Shown here: in pieces, positions 7,523 to 15,839 of the stretch | How positions within the stretch are numbered: position 1 is the stretch's first letter | Layout: the number at the start of each line of letters is the position of its first letter | From: JAAEQG01 sp023133475 | GTDB lineage: Bacteria > Planctomycetota > Phycisphaerae > UBA1845 | Assembly: GCA_030631415.1 (NCBI GenBank) | Contig: DAOVLE010000046.1 | Location: 1-26,728 of the forward strand | Direction: 5' to 3' | Length of the DNA stretch: 26,728 bases | Notes under the pieces: generated by a model | Databases searched by the model: none | The model's input: the letters and a program-made list of their open reading frames with translations, nothing else | Told to the model about the DNA's origin: nothing | Program-made: the position numbers and the translations under genes

Positions 7523-10390
7523 TCACTCCGTGATGTCTATTGGCACTCGTAAAGCTACGTCGTTGCTGCCGCGCTCGCGGAACCTGAGATATCCCACCGG
7601 GTAGGTCCCATCGGGAGCCTCCGGCAGCTCGGATTCCAGAGCATATTCCATCGTCATGGGCACATTCGGGATGAAAAGCATATTCGACGAATCACCCCGG
7701 GTAACCTCAATCGACAGCGGGTCAGCCAACAAGTAATCAATCTTGACGGTGATCGGCGTCTCACGCTTGTCGTCCTCGACGGCAAAGCCGCCCCGAATGA
7801 CCACCTTCAACGCGGCAGTTTCGCCGGGGCTTGGATGTTTCGCGGTCACCGTGCAAGTCCGGTTGCTGAACGCCCCAAACGCCAAAGCCTCACCACTGGC
7901 GTCTTCGATCGAGAGGCCTATGTCGGTGGTGGTGGCGTAGGCTTCGGGCTCCATCTCCAGATCGACACGGACCGCCTTGAATCGTTCGTCCAACTGAACC
8001 GTATCGGTAAGTTCGTCTTTCAGCCCTTTGAAGTTGTCCTCTTTGTACATGCGGAACCCCTCGAGCTTCCCATCTGCGGTTGTCGGTAGCGGCTGCTCGA
8101 ACAGGTTGGTGACGGTCAACTCGCCCGCGCCCTCGTCCCAGGAGTTGATCTCTGGTTGATCGGCATGCAAACCAAAGAACCGCACGGTAAAGTGGTAAGG
8201 CCATTGCTTGTCCGGCTTATTCGCGTAGATGTCCACCTCCCACACACCGGGGATCAACTCATCGGTGAAGTTGCGTTCGACCTTGCGGCGCCCGGTATCG
8301 GTGTTCAGCCGTGCGGCACGGTCGCGGAGTTCCTTGCCGGTGGGGTCGTAGATATAGTTCATGCGGACTTTGGAGTCTTTGCCTTCGGGTGCTTCGCAGG
8401 TCAGGTTCATGGCACTGGCTCCGGGCGGGACCGCCAGGAAGTAACGTTGCGACTTCCAGCCCTTAGCCACCTGATCCTTGAAGGAACGCATGAAGTTCCC
8501 CTCAGCGGTGAAGCGATATGGCACCACGATGGTATTAAGCAGCCGAAACGCCACCCGCCCGTCCGCCAATGCCTCCACCGCTCCTACATACAAACCCGGG
8601 GCGGCAAGCTGGTCAGCCAAATACTCGACGGCAACCCGGGCCTCTTGCTCACTGCGGAGGTAAATCTGCTGCTGGGTCAGCCGGCACCACCCAACGGTGG
8701 AGCGCAGCTCGAACTGGCGGGTGAACGAGGTTTTGGCGGAGGCGTCCACACCCGGGGCAAAGAGCGGGCTTATGGTGAACACCTGTGGCTTATCGGTGGG
8801 GAAGTAGGTTCCGCGCCAGTAGGCGGATCGGGCTTTGCCTTCGTGGGTATGCGGGCAGGGTGTCGAGATTTCATAGCCGACAAGCGGATCGTTTTGGGCT
8901 GTGGAGACCAACTGGTTCAGCAGGTCGGCGGCGGCGGGCAGGTCCGGCATTCCGTAACCAATCCCCAACTCGGTGGCATCCGCCACCGGACTAGCGGTCA
9001 GGCACAACGCCCGGCGAACGTCCCAGGCTCGAATCTTGACACCCGGATGGCGGGCCTGTGCATCACTAATCAACAGAGCACAGAGCCCGGCGGCATAGGG
9101 GCTGGCCATACTCGTCCCAGGCCAGTAGTCCGCGTCCTTGACCCAGCGTGGAACCGTCGAGGTGCACCATCCAGGCACAGCCAGATCGGGCTTGTCCAAC
9201 TCCCCACCGCGGGCACTGAAAGTAGTGAGAACCGGGCGGTCGATGTCGATGGCCATCGCGTCACGAGCGGAGTCGGGCGCCAGCAATGCCGCCACGCAGA
9301 TGGCTTCGGTGGCGGCTGATGGGGTGCCCACGCTGGACACGCCAGGCCCTTCGTTGCCCGCCGACGTGCAGAAAATCAGGTGAGGGTTCTTGCGGAGAAT
9401 CTTGTTGATCGCCTGGTCGATGCCCGAGTTCCCCTCGAGGACCGACTCCACGCCGAAGGAGAGATTGCACACCACCTGCACGTCATGCTCGCGGGCGTAC
9501 CGGGCAGCGTACTCGAGAGCCCGTTTGATGGCGGCTGTCGAGCTGACCCCGCCGACGCTGTTCTTGCCGATCTTCAGCCCCATCAGCTTGGCTCCAGGAG
9601 CGACGCCGTTGAAGCCGTCCTGGTTGTTGATCCGGCACCCGGCGGCGATGCCGGCTACGTGCGTGCCGTGGGCTCCGTCGTCGTAGCACACCACTACCTT
9701 GCTCTGACGCAGGAAGATGTTGACCGCGAACGTGACGGGGACGATCTGCTTCTCGGGTTTATCCCGAAAGAGGTTGAAGGTGTCGTAGTTCAGCTTGTAG
9801 TTTTTCAGCGGCTTCTCGTCGGCGAAGCTGCGGTTCATGTTGGTGTCCACCAGGCAGAGGGCTTGGTCGTCCCCGTCCCCGGAGAGCGCGGTCACGCAGA
9901 CGGGGAACTTGTCGTCGGTGGTGCCGTTGTCGTTGAGATCGGGCACGTCGGAGTTGATGAACTTGCTTTCGTCGAGTGTGCCCATCCAGAAGCGGCGTTC
10001 TTCGCTGGTGGAGCCTTCCGGCAGTGGGAGCGAAGCCAGCGCATAGTGGATCGGCGAACCGTCATCATCATAGTCCACCAGCGTCCCCTTTTCCGGGTCG
10101 AGCCGCACTCGATGCAGCTCGATGTCCCCTTGGCCGGTGAAATCCTGGACGTCGATGACCTTGACCTCGCCGCCGGGCGTGCGGGTCAGGCCTGGGATCG
10201 ACGGGTCCACACCGGTGTCCAACACGGCGATCACCACGCCTCTGCCGTCATGCTTGGGGTTGGCAGCCAGAAACTCGTCCACCCGACAGGTGGACAGGGA
10301 CAGTTGGGTCCAAGTGGGCGTGGACTGAGCAAAACCCAGGTTAGAGACTAACACTAAACCTGCTAACAAGGGGACTATACGGTTGCGCAT
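7523..10390 (-). CDS. Exported subtilisin-family serine protease, tripeptidyl-peptidase II-like
   Basis: This is a 955-residue S8 peptidase with a signal peptide (MRNRIVPLLAGLVLVSNLGFAQ, likely cut near residue 22). The catalytic triad is D58 (VIAVLDTGVDP), H244 (GAHGTHVAGIAAG) and S427 (GTSMASPYAAG), with oxyanion N346 (SAGNEGPG). The 186-residue insert between D and H is far longer than in ordinary subtilisins and, together with the long beta-rich C-terminal half (from about residue 510), matches the architecture of tripeptidyl-peptidase II. The start ATG has an excellent AAAGGAGGT eight bases upstream. In eukaryotes this family is cytosolic and trims oligopeptides; here the signal peptide puts it outside the cytoplasm, where it could process peptides for nutrition. 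No obvious pro-domain precedes the catalytic domain. It stands alone, flanked by repeats on both sides. Confidence 0.93.
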   Translation of the reverse strand: MRNRIVPLLAGLVLVSNLGFAQSTPTWTQLSLSTCRVDEFLAANPKHDGRGVVIAVLDTGVDPSIPGLTRTPGGEVKVIDVQDFTGQGDIELHRVRLDPEKGTLVDYDDDGSPIHYALASLPLPEGSTSEERRFWMGTLDESKFINSDVPDLNDNGTTDDKFPVCVTALSGDGDDQALCLVDTNMNRSFADEKPLKNYKLNYDTFNLFRDKPEKQIVPVTFAVNIFLRQSKVVVCYDDGAHGTHVAGIAAGCRINNQDGFNGVAPGAKLMGLKIGKNSVGGVSSTAAIKRALEYAARYAREHDVQVVCNLSFGVESVLEGNSGIDQAINKILRKNPHLIFCTSAGNEGPGVSSVGTPSAATEAICVAALLAPDSARDAMAIDIDRPVLTTFSARGGELDKPDLAVPGWCTSTVPRWVKDADYWPGTSMASPYAAGLCALLISDAQARHPGVKIRAWDVRRALCLTASPVADATELGIGYGMPDLPAAADLLNQLVSTAQNDPLVGYEISTPCPHTHEGKARSAYWRGTYFPTDKPQVFTISPLFAPGVDASAKTSFTRQFELRSTVGWCRLTQQQIYLRSEQEARVAVEYLADQLAAPGLYVGAVEALADGRVAFRLLNTIVVPYRFTAEGNFMRSFKDQVAKGWKSQRYFLAVPPGASAMNLTCEAPEGKDSKVRMNYIYDPTGKELRDRAARLNTDTGRRKVERNFTDELIPGVWEVDIYANKPDKQWPYHFTVRFFGLHADQPEINSWDEGAGELTVTNLFEQPLPTTADGKLEGFRMYKEDNFKGLKDELTDTVQLDERFKAVRVDLEMEPEAYATTTDIGLSIEDASGEALAFGAFSNRTCTVTAKHPSPGETAALKVVIRGGFAVEDDKRETPITVKIDYLLADPLSIEVTRGDSSNMLFIPNVPMTMEYALESELPEAPDGTYPVGYLRFRERGSNDVALRVPIDITE

Positions 10391-10482
10391 CTTGTAAACC
10401 TCCTTTGAAACGCTTGCGTACCCTGCCGTTAATCAGGACAAACTCTACCCGCAGAGGGGCGGGTTGTGCAACGGTGATATTT

Positions 10483-10740
10483 AGCGGCGACAAGTCCGTA
10501 GCGTTTAGCGGCGACCCGAAGGGGAGCGTGTAGAATGGAAAATGGAAAATGGAAAATTAAAAATGGAAAATGTGGGGGGTGGCGGCGTTGCCCGGTTTCG
10601 ACTCTTTTCCCCTTATCCTCATCTCTTCTCGCTCTTCTCGCTCTTCTCTGCGTTCTCTGCGTCTCTGCGTTCATGAAAAACGTGGGGCAGCGGCGACAAG
10701 TCCGCAGCGTTTAGTGGCGACCCGAAGGGGGGCGTGCGGG
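10483..10740. repeat. Composite repeat (family B) between protease and truB, entering truB
   Basis: The block starts with AGCGGCGACAAGTCC..GCGACCCGAAGGGG (10483-10530), continues with GGAAAAT heptads (about 10534-10572), a GTTGCCCGGTTTCGACTC stretch, a run of CTCTTCTCG and CTCTGCG units, then TTCATGAAAAACGTGGGG, and ends with a second AGCGGCGACAAGTCC..GACCCGAAGGGG unit (10689-10730). It overlaps the 3' end of truB. The near-identical arrangement recurs at 26519-26710. Bases 10391-10482 otherwise hold only the upstream region of the protease gene. Confidence 0.9.
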
Positions 10741-11475
10741 GATGGCGATTGGGCGAGCATCGAGCAGTTCCCTGACACGATTGAGCGGCAACAGGGCAGT
10801 CAACGGGTCGGTCATCTTTTCGAGGTCCTGAAAGGTAACCGCTTCCTCCAGGGCAAAAGGACCCACCGCTTTGCGGGTCAGCCCGGTCAGGCAACCGCCC
10901 GTGCCCAACCGCACGCCCAGGTCACGGATTAGCGCCCGCACGTAGGTCCCGCGACCGCAGCACATCTCGAACTCCACCACAGGCCAATCGTAGGCGTGCA
11001 GCAGCAGCCAGTAGATGGTCACCATGCGGGCCTTCAACTCCGGCGTTTGACCCTTGCGGGCCAACTTGTAGGCCGGCTGACCCCCGATCTTCAGGGCGCT
11101 GACTACCGGCGGAACCTGTTCGAGTCGGCCTTCGAACGAATGCAGCACCTCGCGCAATCGCCCGAGTGACGGCGGCTCGGCACTCGGCACCGCTTCCAGG
11201 GGAGAATCGCTATCGTGGCTTTTGCTGGTCACGTCCAGCCGCGCCCATGCCCGATAGACTTTCGGCTGATCCATGATCGACTCGACCAGTTTGGTGGCTT
11301 TGCCCAGGCACAGCACCAGCACGCCGTCAGCCGCCGGGTCCAGCGTCCCGGCATGCCCGCTCTTGCGCATGCGAGTGATCTTGCGCACGCGATACAGCGC
11401 CTTGGCCGACGTAATGCCGACCGGCTTATTCAAGGTAATGATACCCGCGGGCGTCTGATCGGGTTGGTTACTCAT
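10711..11475 (-). CDS. truB: tRNA pseudouridine(55) synthase TruB
   Basis: This 254-residue enzyme makes pseudouridine 55 in the T-arm of tRNAs. The N-terminus GIITLNKPVGITSA is typical, followed by RKSGHAGTLDPAADGVL with catalytic D46 and LCLGKATKL. Mid-protein PPVVSALKIGGQPAYKLARKG and CGRGTYVRALIRDLG are further hallmark motifs. The ATG at 11475 (MSNQPDQTPAG) is preferred over an upstream in-frame codon at 11532 whose extra residues come from an intergenic repeat. The last residues (PPSGRH) and the TAA stop lie in a family B repeat, so the native C-terminus was probably altered slightly. The gene stands apart from the usual rbfA/rpsO neighbours. Confidence 0.95.
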   Translation of the reverse strand: MSNQPDQTPAGIITLNKPVGITSAKALYRVRKITRMRKSGHAGTLDPAADGVLVLCLGKATKLVESIMDQPKVYRAWARLDVTSKSHDSDSPLEAVPSAEPPSLGRLREVLHSFEGRLEQVPPVVSALKIGGQPAYKLARKGQTPELKARMVTIYWLLLHAYDWPVVEFEMCCGRGTYVRALIRDLGVRLGTGGCLTGLTRKAVGPFALEEAVTFQDLEKMTDPLTALLPLNRVRELLDARPIAIPARPPSGRH

Positions 11476-11486
11476 AAAGACCGCTT

Positions 11487-11718
11487 TCGTAGGGTGGGTG
11501 GAGCCTCGGCGTGCCGGGGCGCAACCCACCATTCAGCCCCGAGCCCAAAGTCCAAAGTGCGGGTGGCCCAGGGCTTTGGGGCTTGTCGATTTAGTCGTTC
11601 GCGGTGCTCCCCAATGTAGCGTCACCCCTTGTGGGTGGCGAAAAACGCGGGTGCGCCGCCCACAAGGGGCGACGCTACAGATTAAACCGACAAGCCCTTT
11701 AGCCCTGGGGGACCCGTG
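11487..11718. repeat. Nested palindromic repeat complex upstream of truB
   Basis: A GTAGGGTGGGTGGAGC..CAACCCACC pair lies at about 11489-11530, with a short GTCCAAA remnant near 11545-11557. An outer inverted pair (11561-11592 with 11682-11714; GGGCTTTGGGGCTTGTCG against CGACAAGCCCTTTAGCCC) encloses an inner hairpin. The inner arms are 26 bases each (11615-11640 and 11654-11679) with two differences and a 13-base loop. No gene is supported between 11476 and 11840. Confidence 0.85.
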
Positions 11719-11762
11719 CGTGAGGTTGCCCTGTTGCCTGTTGCCTTGCCAAATACCAAGAG

Positions 11763-11796
11763 AAAGCCCGCCCGAGAGATTCTCGGGCGGGCTTTT
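11763..11796. terminator. Strong hairpin, probable terminator of the lamin-tail gene
   Basis: A perfect 15-bp stem (AAAGCCCGCCCGAGA, three-base loop, TCTCGGGCGGGCTTT) ends at 11795. It lies about 45 bases downstream of the stop codon of the minus-strand gene ending at 11841. The stem's own A/T ends give short U-runs on either strand. Unlike the neighbouring repeats, I saw it only once in the window. Confidence 0.75.
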
Positions 11797-11840
11797 GTGC
11801 TTTTGAGGTGCAAACTACCTCATCCGTAAGCCAATTGGAG

Positions 11841-14800
11841 CTAGCTCGGGTTGGCTGCTCCAGGGGTGGCTGATGGCGCCGGTTGCGGCGACCACTCCAG
11901 GTAGTTGGCTGATACTCCGCCGTCTCCCACGCGGTAGAAGCCAGCCGGTAAATTGGCCCCGTCAGGCCCCATGCTCAAGCTCGGAGTGATTGCGTTGCCG
12001 TTGTCGTTGGCATAATCGCCCTCATCACCATCAGTGACAAACGCCGAATCGATCGTGGCGCCCGTGTCATCCTTCAGAATGATCGTGTACGAGCTATTCT
12101 CAATCGCGTTGGCCTGGATGCTCTGGTCGGGAGTCGCAGTGTAATACGTGGCGAAGGTGGGGTTGGCCAGCAGATAGTATCCGCCGGCAGGGATCGTCGC
12201 ACTAGTATTAATGATGTACGGCGAACCGGCGTCTGAGCCGGGAATCTGCCCCGCATCGCTCTCCCACAGCTCGATCTTCCAGTCACCAATAGCTACAGCA
12301 GAAGCCCCACCGTTGTACAGCTCGATGAACTCGCTATCTGTACTGGTGGTGCTGCCGAGCACCTCGTTGAGGTAAATCTCGATCGTCGTGGAAGAGCAGT
12401 CCACCTCCGCACAGAGCAGCCCGTCGCCCTGGTAGTTGCCCGACTGAGCCACACAATTGCTCGGAGTGGTCTCGATGCAACTGTCAACCTCGAAAGGCGG
12501 TATGCAGCAAGCTCCGACGGGCTCGGGCTCGGGGATGCAAATCTCGCCCTGGAAAACAGCGTAATCGAGCAAGTCCACATGCCCGTCAACGAACAGGTCC
12601 CACTTCAAGCAGCCGTTGCTGGTGATCGGAAGCGCCGGGCCGGTCAGGCACTCGATAAACGCCGCGATATCCATGCAAATCGAGTCCTCACCCTGCCACG
12701 TTCCGCCAGCCTGTTCGCAAGCGTTCGAGCTCATGTCCTCATCACAGCTCCCGTTGGGCATGCAGCAGGCGCCCTGCGGAGCACACGGGTCGTCGGCGCA
12801 GTCAACGTCGTCACCCTTGTAGTCCCCACCACCGGCGATGCAATCGGCCTCGGTCTCCATCACACAGTCGTATCCGTAGCAGCAGGCACCCAGTTCCAGG
12901 CAGGCGTTGGCCTCGCCGGGAGTGATGTTTTCGCACTCGGTCCAGGTTCCACCGTCGGGAATCCGCTGCAAACCGAGGTCGGCATCGTTGGTGTCGTCCA
13001 CGATCATGTCGGGCAGCATAACCGGCGGCCCGTTGGTTCCGAGACTACCACCCATGGCCCACATCCCCCCTTCGCTGGGGGTCTCATAGGAGAGGCCTGC
13101 AACAAACTCGCTGACCGGCTCGTTGATGACGGTATAGGTGAAGATCAAGGCGAGACCATCGCCATCGACACTGCCGTTCTGGATCTGGTTGCTGCACCCC
13201 GCGCCCGGAGTGGAGCAGAAATCAACATCCACATTCTCCACGTCGCTGGAACCGATCACCAGATACCCGTCAGCCAGAATGTAACCGGACAGGTCGACAC
13301 CCTTGTAGAAGTTGTCGTTAGCGGGGCCGCCGCCGTTGAAGAACTCCAGGCTCCAACCGTCCAGGGACTGGCCTACGTCACCGTACAGCTCGACGAACTC
13401 TTCGGTGTCGGTGCTGATCTGGTCGTAGTCCAGCTCGTTGATGACCAGATAACTCTCTAAGCAGTCTGGGTTCACAGCGCAGGTGGTGTCGCTTCCGCTA
13501 CCATTGTTGAGCCAGCACTCGCAGGGGCCTAGGTCCACACACGTGCCGGTGGGCAGGCAGCACTTCTTGGGCACTTCCGCTTCTGCCGCGCAGGTGGCTG
13601 AAACACTGGCGCATGTCTGGCTCTGGTGGAACCCGCCTTCCAGGCCGCAACGGGCATCGAGGCACTGCGACGCCATCATGTCGTCCACGCAATTGCCGGT
13701 GGTCAGGCAGCACGCCCCGTAGCAGGGATCATCGTAGGTGGGCGATTCATGGCGTGAGGGCACATAGCCCGGGCTACCCGTGTCACCCGTTTCACCGGTC
13801 CGCTTGCCATCGTCAATGTCCCCAGAGCAAGCCCAGCTAATAGGCGAATCATTATTGGCGGTGTCCAGCAGCGTGCCCGGCGGAAGCAGCATCGACTCGC
13901 GGATGGCGTAGCTGGTGTCACTGCAACCGCTGTCGTTAGCGATGAACATCTGCAAATCCACCGCGTCAAGCAACACGCCGCCTTCCCCGAAGAGCAGGAT
14001 ACGCGAGCCCAGGTTGTCGCACTGGGTGTCGCCCCGCACTGCCAACCACATGTACTCCCACTGGACCAGCGGGATGCGGATGATGTCGGCCTCGAACAGG
14101 CTCTTCCATTCGCAACGGAACTCTTCGGCGCTGTCGGGATACAAGGCGGTGTTGTCGATGGCGATGATGAGCATCTCGCCGGCGAGGATTTGCGCACCCA
14201 CCAGGTTATCGGTGGTATCGACGTCCTCGTCGTCGCGATCGGTGTCCAGACGGGTCAGTTGCACCGTCGAACCGCTGTAGTTGTAGATCTCGATGAATTC
14301 GTAGGTGCTCTGATAACTGCTGGGATCGTACATGACCTCGGAGATGACCACCGCATTACTCTGCACCGCCACCTCCTGCTTGACGACCGGGGATTCCTGC
14401 AACTGTTCGTCCACCGCCATGAACTTGAAGCTGTCCAGCCCGGAGTAGCCCGTGTCGGGCATGTAGGTCAAATTGCCGGCAACCGTGTGCGGAACAGCCA
14501 GAATGTCCACACCACCGTCCCGGAGCGTCCCCGTGCCGTTGGTGCTCAGCTCGACGATGACGAAGTCCACAACACCCTGCCCGCCAACCTTGCACAACGT
14601 AATTGTGCTACTCAGGGTGTTAACCGTGGTGGTGGTGAGCTTCCCGTAGACCATCGGTGGCAGGCCGAAGATATTGCTGCGCCCCGGCGAATCCTGCCCG
14701 CCGAGCGGGTCGTGTGACCCGATTTCCCAGTTGCCGGTCGCGTCCGGGTTGCGGTAAACGTGCGAGGGGACATAGTAGCCATTCGGCCCGACCTGGTTGG

Positions 14801-15302
14801 CGCTGTAGACCCATTCGTCGCCGGTTTCCTCGGGCGGGTGACGCTCGATCAGAGCCACGTCATCGAGTATGGCTGTCCACGGAGTCTCGTCCAGCGTCCC
14901 GTCGTCGTCGAGGTCCAGGTCTTGCCCGTTGTAACCGGTGAAACCGCTGACCAGCATGTGGGTGACGTTGTCGCCATTCTCGAAATTCAACAAGCCGGCG
15001 GCCCACAAGTCGGCTTCGAAGCCAAACGTGTCGGCGTCCTCTGCCGCGAAGAAAAACCCGTTCGATGAAATGACATAGCCGGTGAGGTTGACCACCGCCT
15101 CGATGACCCCGCTGGTGCCGATTCCGTCACCGATCACCAGATAGGTCAAACCGTCGAGCGATTCCTCCGGGTCCCCGACAAGCTCGAAGTACTCGTCGTA
15201 GTCGCCACCGGACTGATCGATCCGGATTTCGTTGATGGTCACGGTCGCCATTGCCGGAGCCACCATCAGACCAATAACCAACATTGCTCCAATCCACTTC
15301 AT
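11841..15302 (-). CDS. Secreted multidomain protein with four lamin-tail domains and cysteine-rich GACC modules
   Basis: This is a 1153-residue exported protein of unknown function. The ATG at 15302 has GGAGG seven bases upstream; a TTG six codons earlier lies in that ribosome site and is rejected. The signal peptide is MKWIGAMLVIGLMVAPAMA. Lamin-tail-like beta-sandwich domains begin near residues 22 (INEIRIDQSGGDYDEYFELVG), 317 (VISEVMYDP..YEFIEIYN), 620 (VINELDYDQ..EEFVELYG) and 975 (YLNEVLGS..SEFIELYN). A cadherin-like beta segment is near residues 235-310. Cysteine modules of the GACC..G.C type lie near 527, 580, 805, 844 and 930, and a dockerin-like loop (DLFVDGHVDLLDYAVF) near 901-917. 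Such modules are typical of planctomycetal surface proteins and probably bind or scaffold. No catalytic motif is seen. It ends at a strong hairpin terminator. Confidence 0.9.
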   Translation of the reverse strand: MKWIGAMLVIGLMVAPAMATVTINEIRIDQSGGDYDEYFELVGDPEESLDGLTYLVIGDGIGTSGVIEAVVNLTGYVISSNGFFFAAEDADTFGFEADLWAAGLLNFENGDNVTHMLVSGFTGYNGQDLDLDDDGTLDETPWTAILDDVALIERHPPEETGDEWVYSANQVGPNGYYVPSHVYRNPDATGNWEIGSHDPLGGQDSPGRSNIFGLPPMVYGKLTTTTVNTLSSTITLCKVGGQGVVDFVIVELSTNGTGTLRDGGVDILAVPHTVAGNLTYMPDTGYSGLDSFKFMAVDEQLQESPVVKQEVAVQSNAVVISEVMYDPSSYQSTYEFIEIYNYSGSTVQLTRLDTDRDDEDVDTTDNLVGAQILAGEMLIIAIDNTALYPDSAEEFRCEWKSLFEADIIRIPLVQWEYMWLAVRGDTQCDNLGSRILLFGEGGVLLDAVDLQMFIANDSGCSDTSYAIRESMLLPPGTLLDTANNDSPISWACSGDIDDGKRTGETGDTGSPGYVPSRHESPTYDDPCYGACCLTTGNCVDDMMASQCLDARCGLEGGFHQSQTCASVSATCAAEAEVPKKCCLPTGTCVDLGPCECWLNNGSGSDTTCAVNPDCLESYLVINELDYDQISTDTEEFVELYGDVGQSLDGWSLEFFNGGGPANDNFYKGVDLSGYILADGYLVIGSSDVENVDVDFCSTPGAGCSNQIQNGSVDGDGLALIFTYTVINEPVSEFVAGLSYETPSEGGMWAMGGSLGTNGPPVMLPDMIVDDTNDADLGLQRIPDGGTWTECENITPGEANACLELGACCYGYDCVMETEADCIAGGGDYKGDDVDCADDPCAPQGACCMPNGSCDEDMSSNACEQAGGTWQGEDSICMDIAAFIECLTGPALPITSNGCLKWDLFVDGHVDLLDYAVFQGEICIPEPEPVGACCIPPFEVDSCIETTPSNCVAQSGNYQGDGLLCAEVDCSSTTIEIYLNEVLGSTTSTDSEFIELYNGGASAVAIGDWKIELWESDAGQIPGSDAGSPYIINTSATIPAGGYYLLANPTFATYYTATPDQSIQANAIENSSYTIILKDDTGATIDSAFVTDGDEGDYANDNGNAITPSLSMGPDGANLPAGFYRVGDGGVSANYLEWSPQPAPSATPGAANPS

Positions 15303-15397
15303 GTTGAAACCTCCATCCAAACAGACATTTCCAACCCGGAGGCGCTACTTACGCCACCAGGCACATTACCGGTAACCACCTGTCGTTTCCCCACACT

Positions 15398-15528
15398 GTA
15401 GGGCGGGTTCCACCCGCCTTCCTGTGCCGTAGGGCGGGTTTTACCCGCCTTCCTGTGCTCTATCAGTACCGCGACCGTAAGGGAGCGGCCCTACTTGGAC
15501 TAGCCGCTTCCTTACGGTCGCGGTACTG
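15398..15528. repeat. Two family A palindromes and a family D inverted repeat
   Basis: Forward family A copies lie at 15398-15418 and 15429-15449. Family D then forms a hairpin: arm 15464-15488 (CAGTACCGCGACCGTAAGGG..) and arm 15504-15528, 24 of 25 bases complementary, followed by a short extra GCGGTACTG. The same D unit is inside the adaptor gene at 1475-1501. Confidence 0.9.
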
Positions 15529-15755
15529 ATCGCGGTACTGAATATCCTCTGCCCACGTCGGGAACCTTGCAGTGGCGCTGCATATGCTCGATATACACTC
15601 GAATTGCAAGGCATTGATCTGGGAAGAGCTTCTTTCGCCCATAGCTTCCTCGCCCCAAAACCTGGGGTCGATTTCTTCCTCAAAGCACACTTGCACTCAA
15701 GCCCTGTAGTATAAATCGAAACTCGCTGAATTACTAGAGCGTTCCACATAATTTC
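15529..15755. other. Unassigned intergenic stretch between divergent secreted-protein genes
   Basis: Apart from a GCGGTACTG tag at its left end, this stretch matches none of the repeat families. A minus-strand reading frame (about 15463-15696) crosses it, but it starts at a GTG without a good ribosome site and its C-terminus is family D repeat, so I do not call a gene. It probably carries regulatory sequence for the two divergent genes. Confidence 0.5.
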
Positions 15756-15788
15756 TTGACGTGTTTTGGCGGGGCGATGTGGTACAAT
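15756..15788 (+). promoter_or_regulatory. Candidate extended -10 promoter for the nuclease-like gene
   Basis: TGGTACAAT at 15780-15788 is an extended -10 element. A TTGACG (15756-15761) lies upstream, but the 21-base spacing is too long for an ordinary -35, so the extended -10 would have to carry recognition. The predicted start is near 15795, about 45 bases before the ATG at 15840. Confidence 0.45.
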
Positions 15789-15839
15789 CGGAGGAGTTGG
15801 GAAGTGTTGGGGGTTCCGGTGTCAAAGGAGTCGAGGCAC

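Noticed and set aside
8156..10351. Two long plus-strand frames (8156-9319 and 9380-10351)
   Set aside because: They lie opposite the subtilase gene, whose triad and signal peptide are unmistakable; the plus frames have no family features.
10429..10674. Small minus-strand frame beginning MNAETQRTQRR (similar one at 26416-26694)
   Set aside because: Both are translations of the family B repeat; the 7- and 8-base periods do not keep codons, and the same peptide at two loci reflects the DNA repeat.
12579..13460. 293-codon plus-strand frame
   Set aside because: Antisense shadow of the lamin-tail protein gene; no ribosome site or motif.
15463..15749. Minus-strand frames of 77 and 102 codons
   Set aside because: Their C-termini are family D repeat translated, and starts lack good ribosome sites; nothing resembles a known protein.
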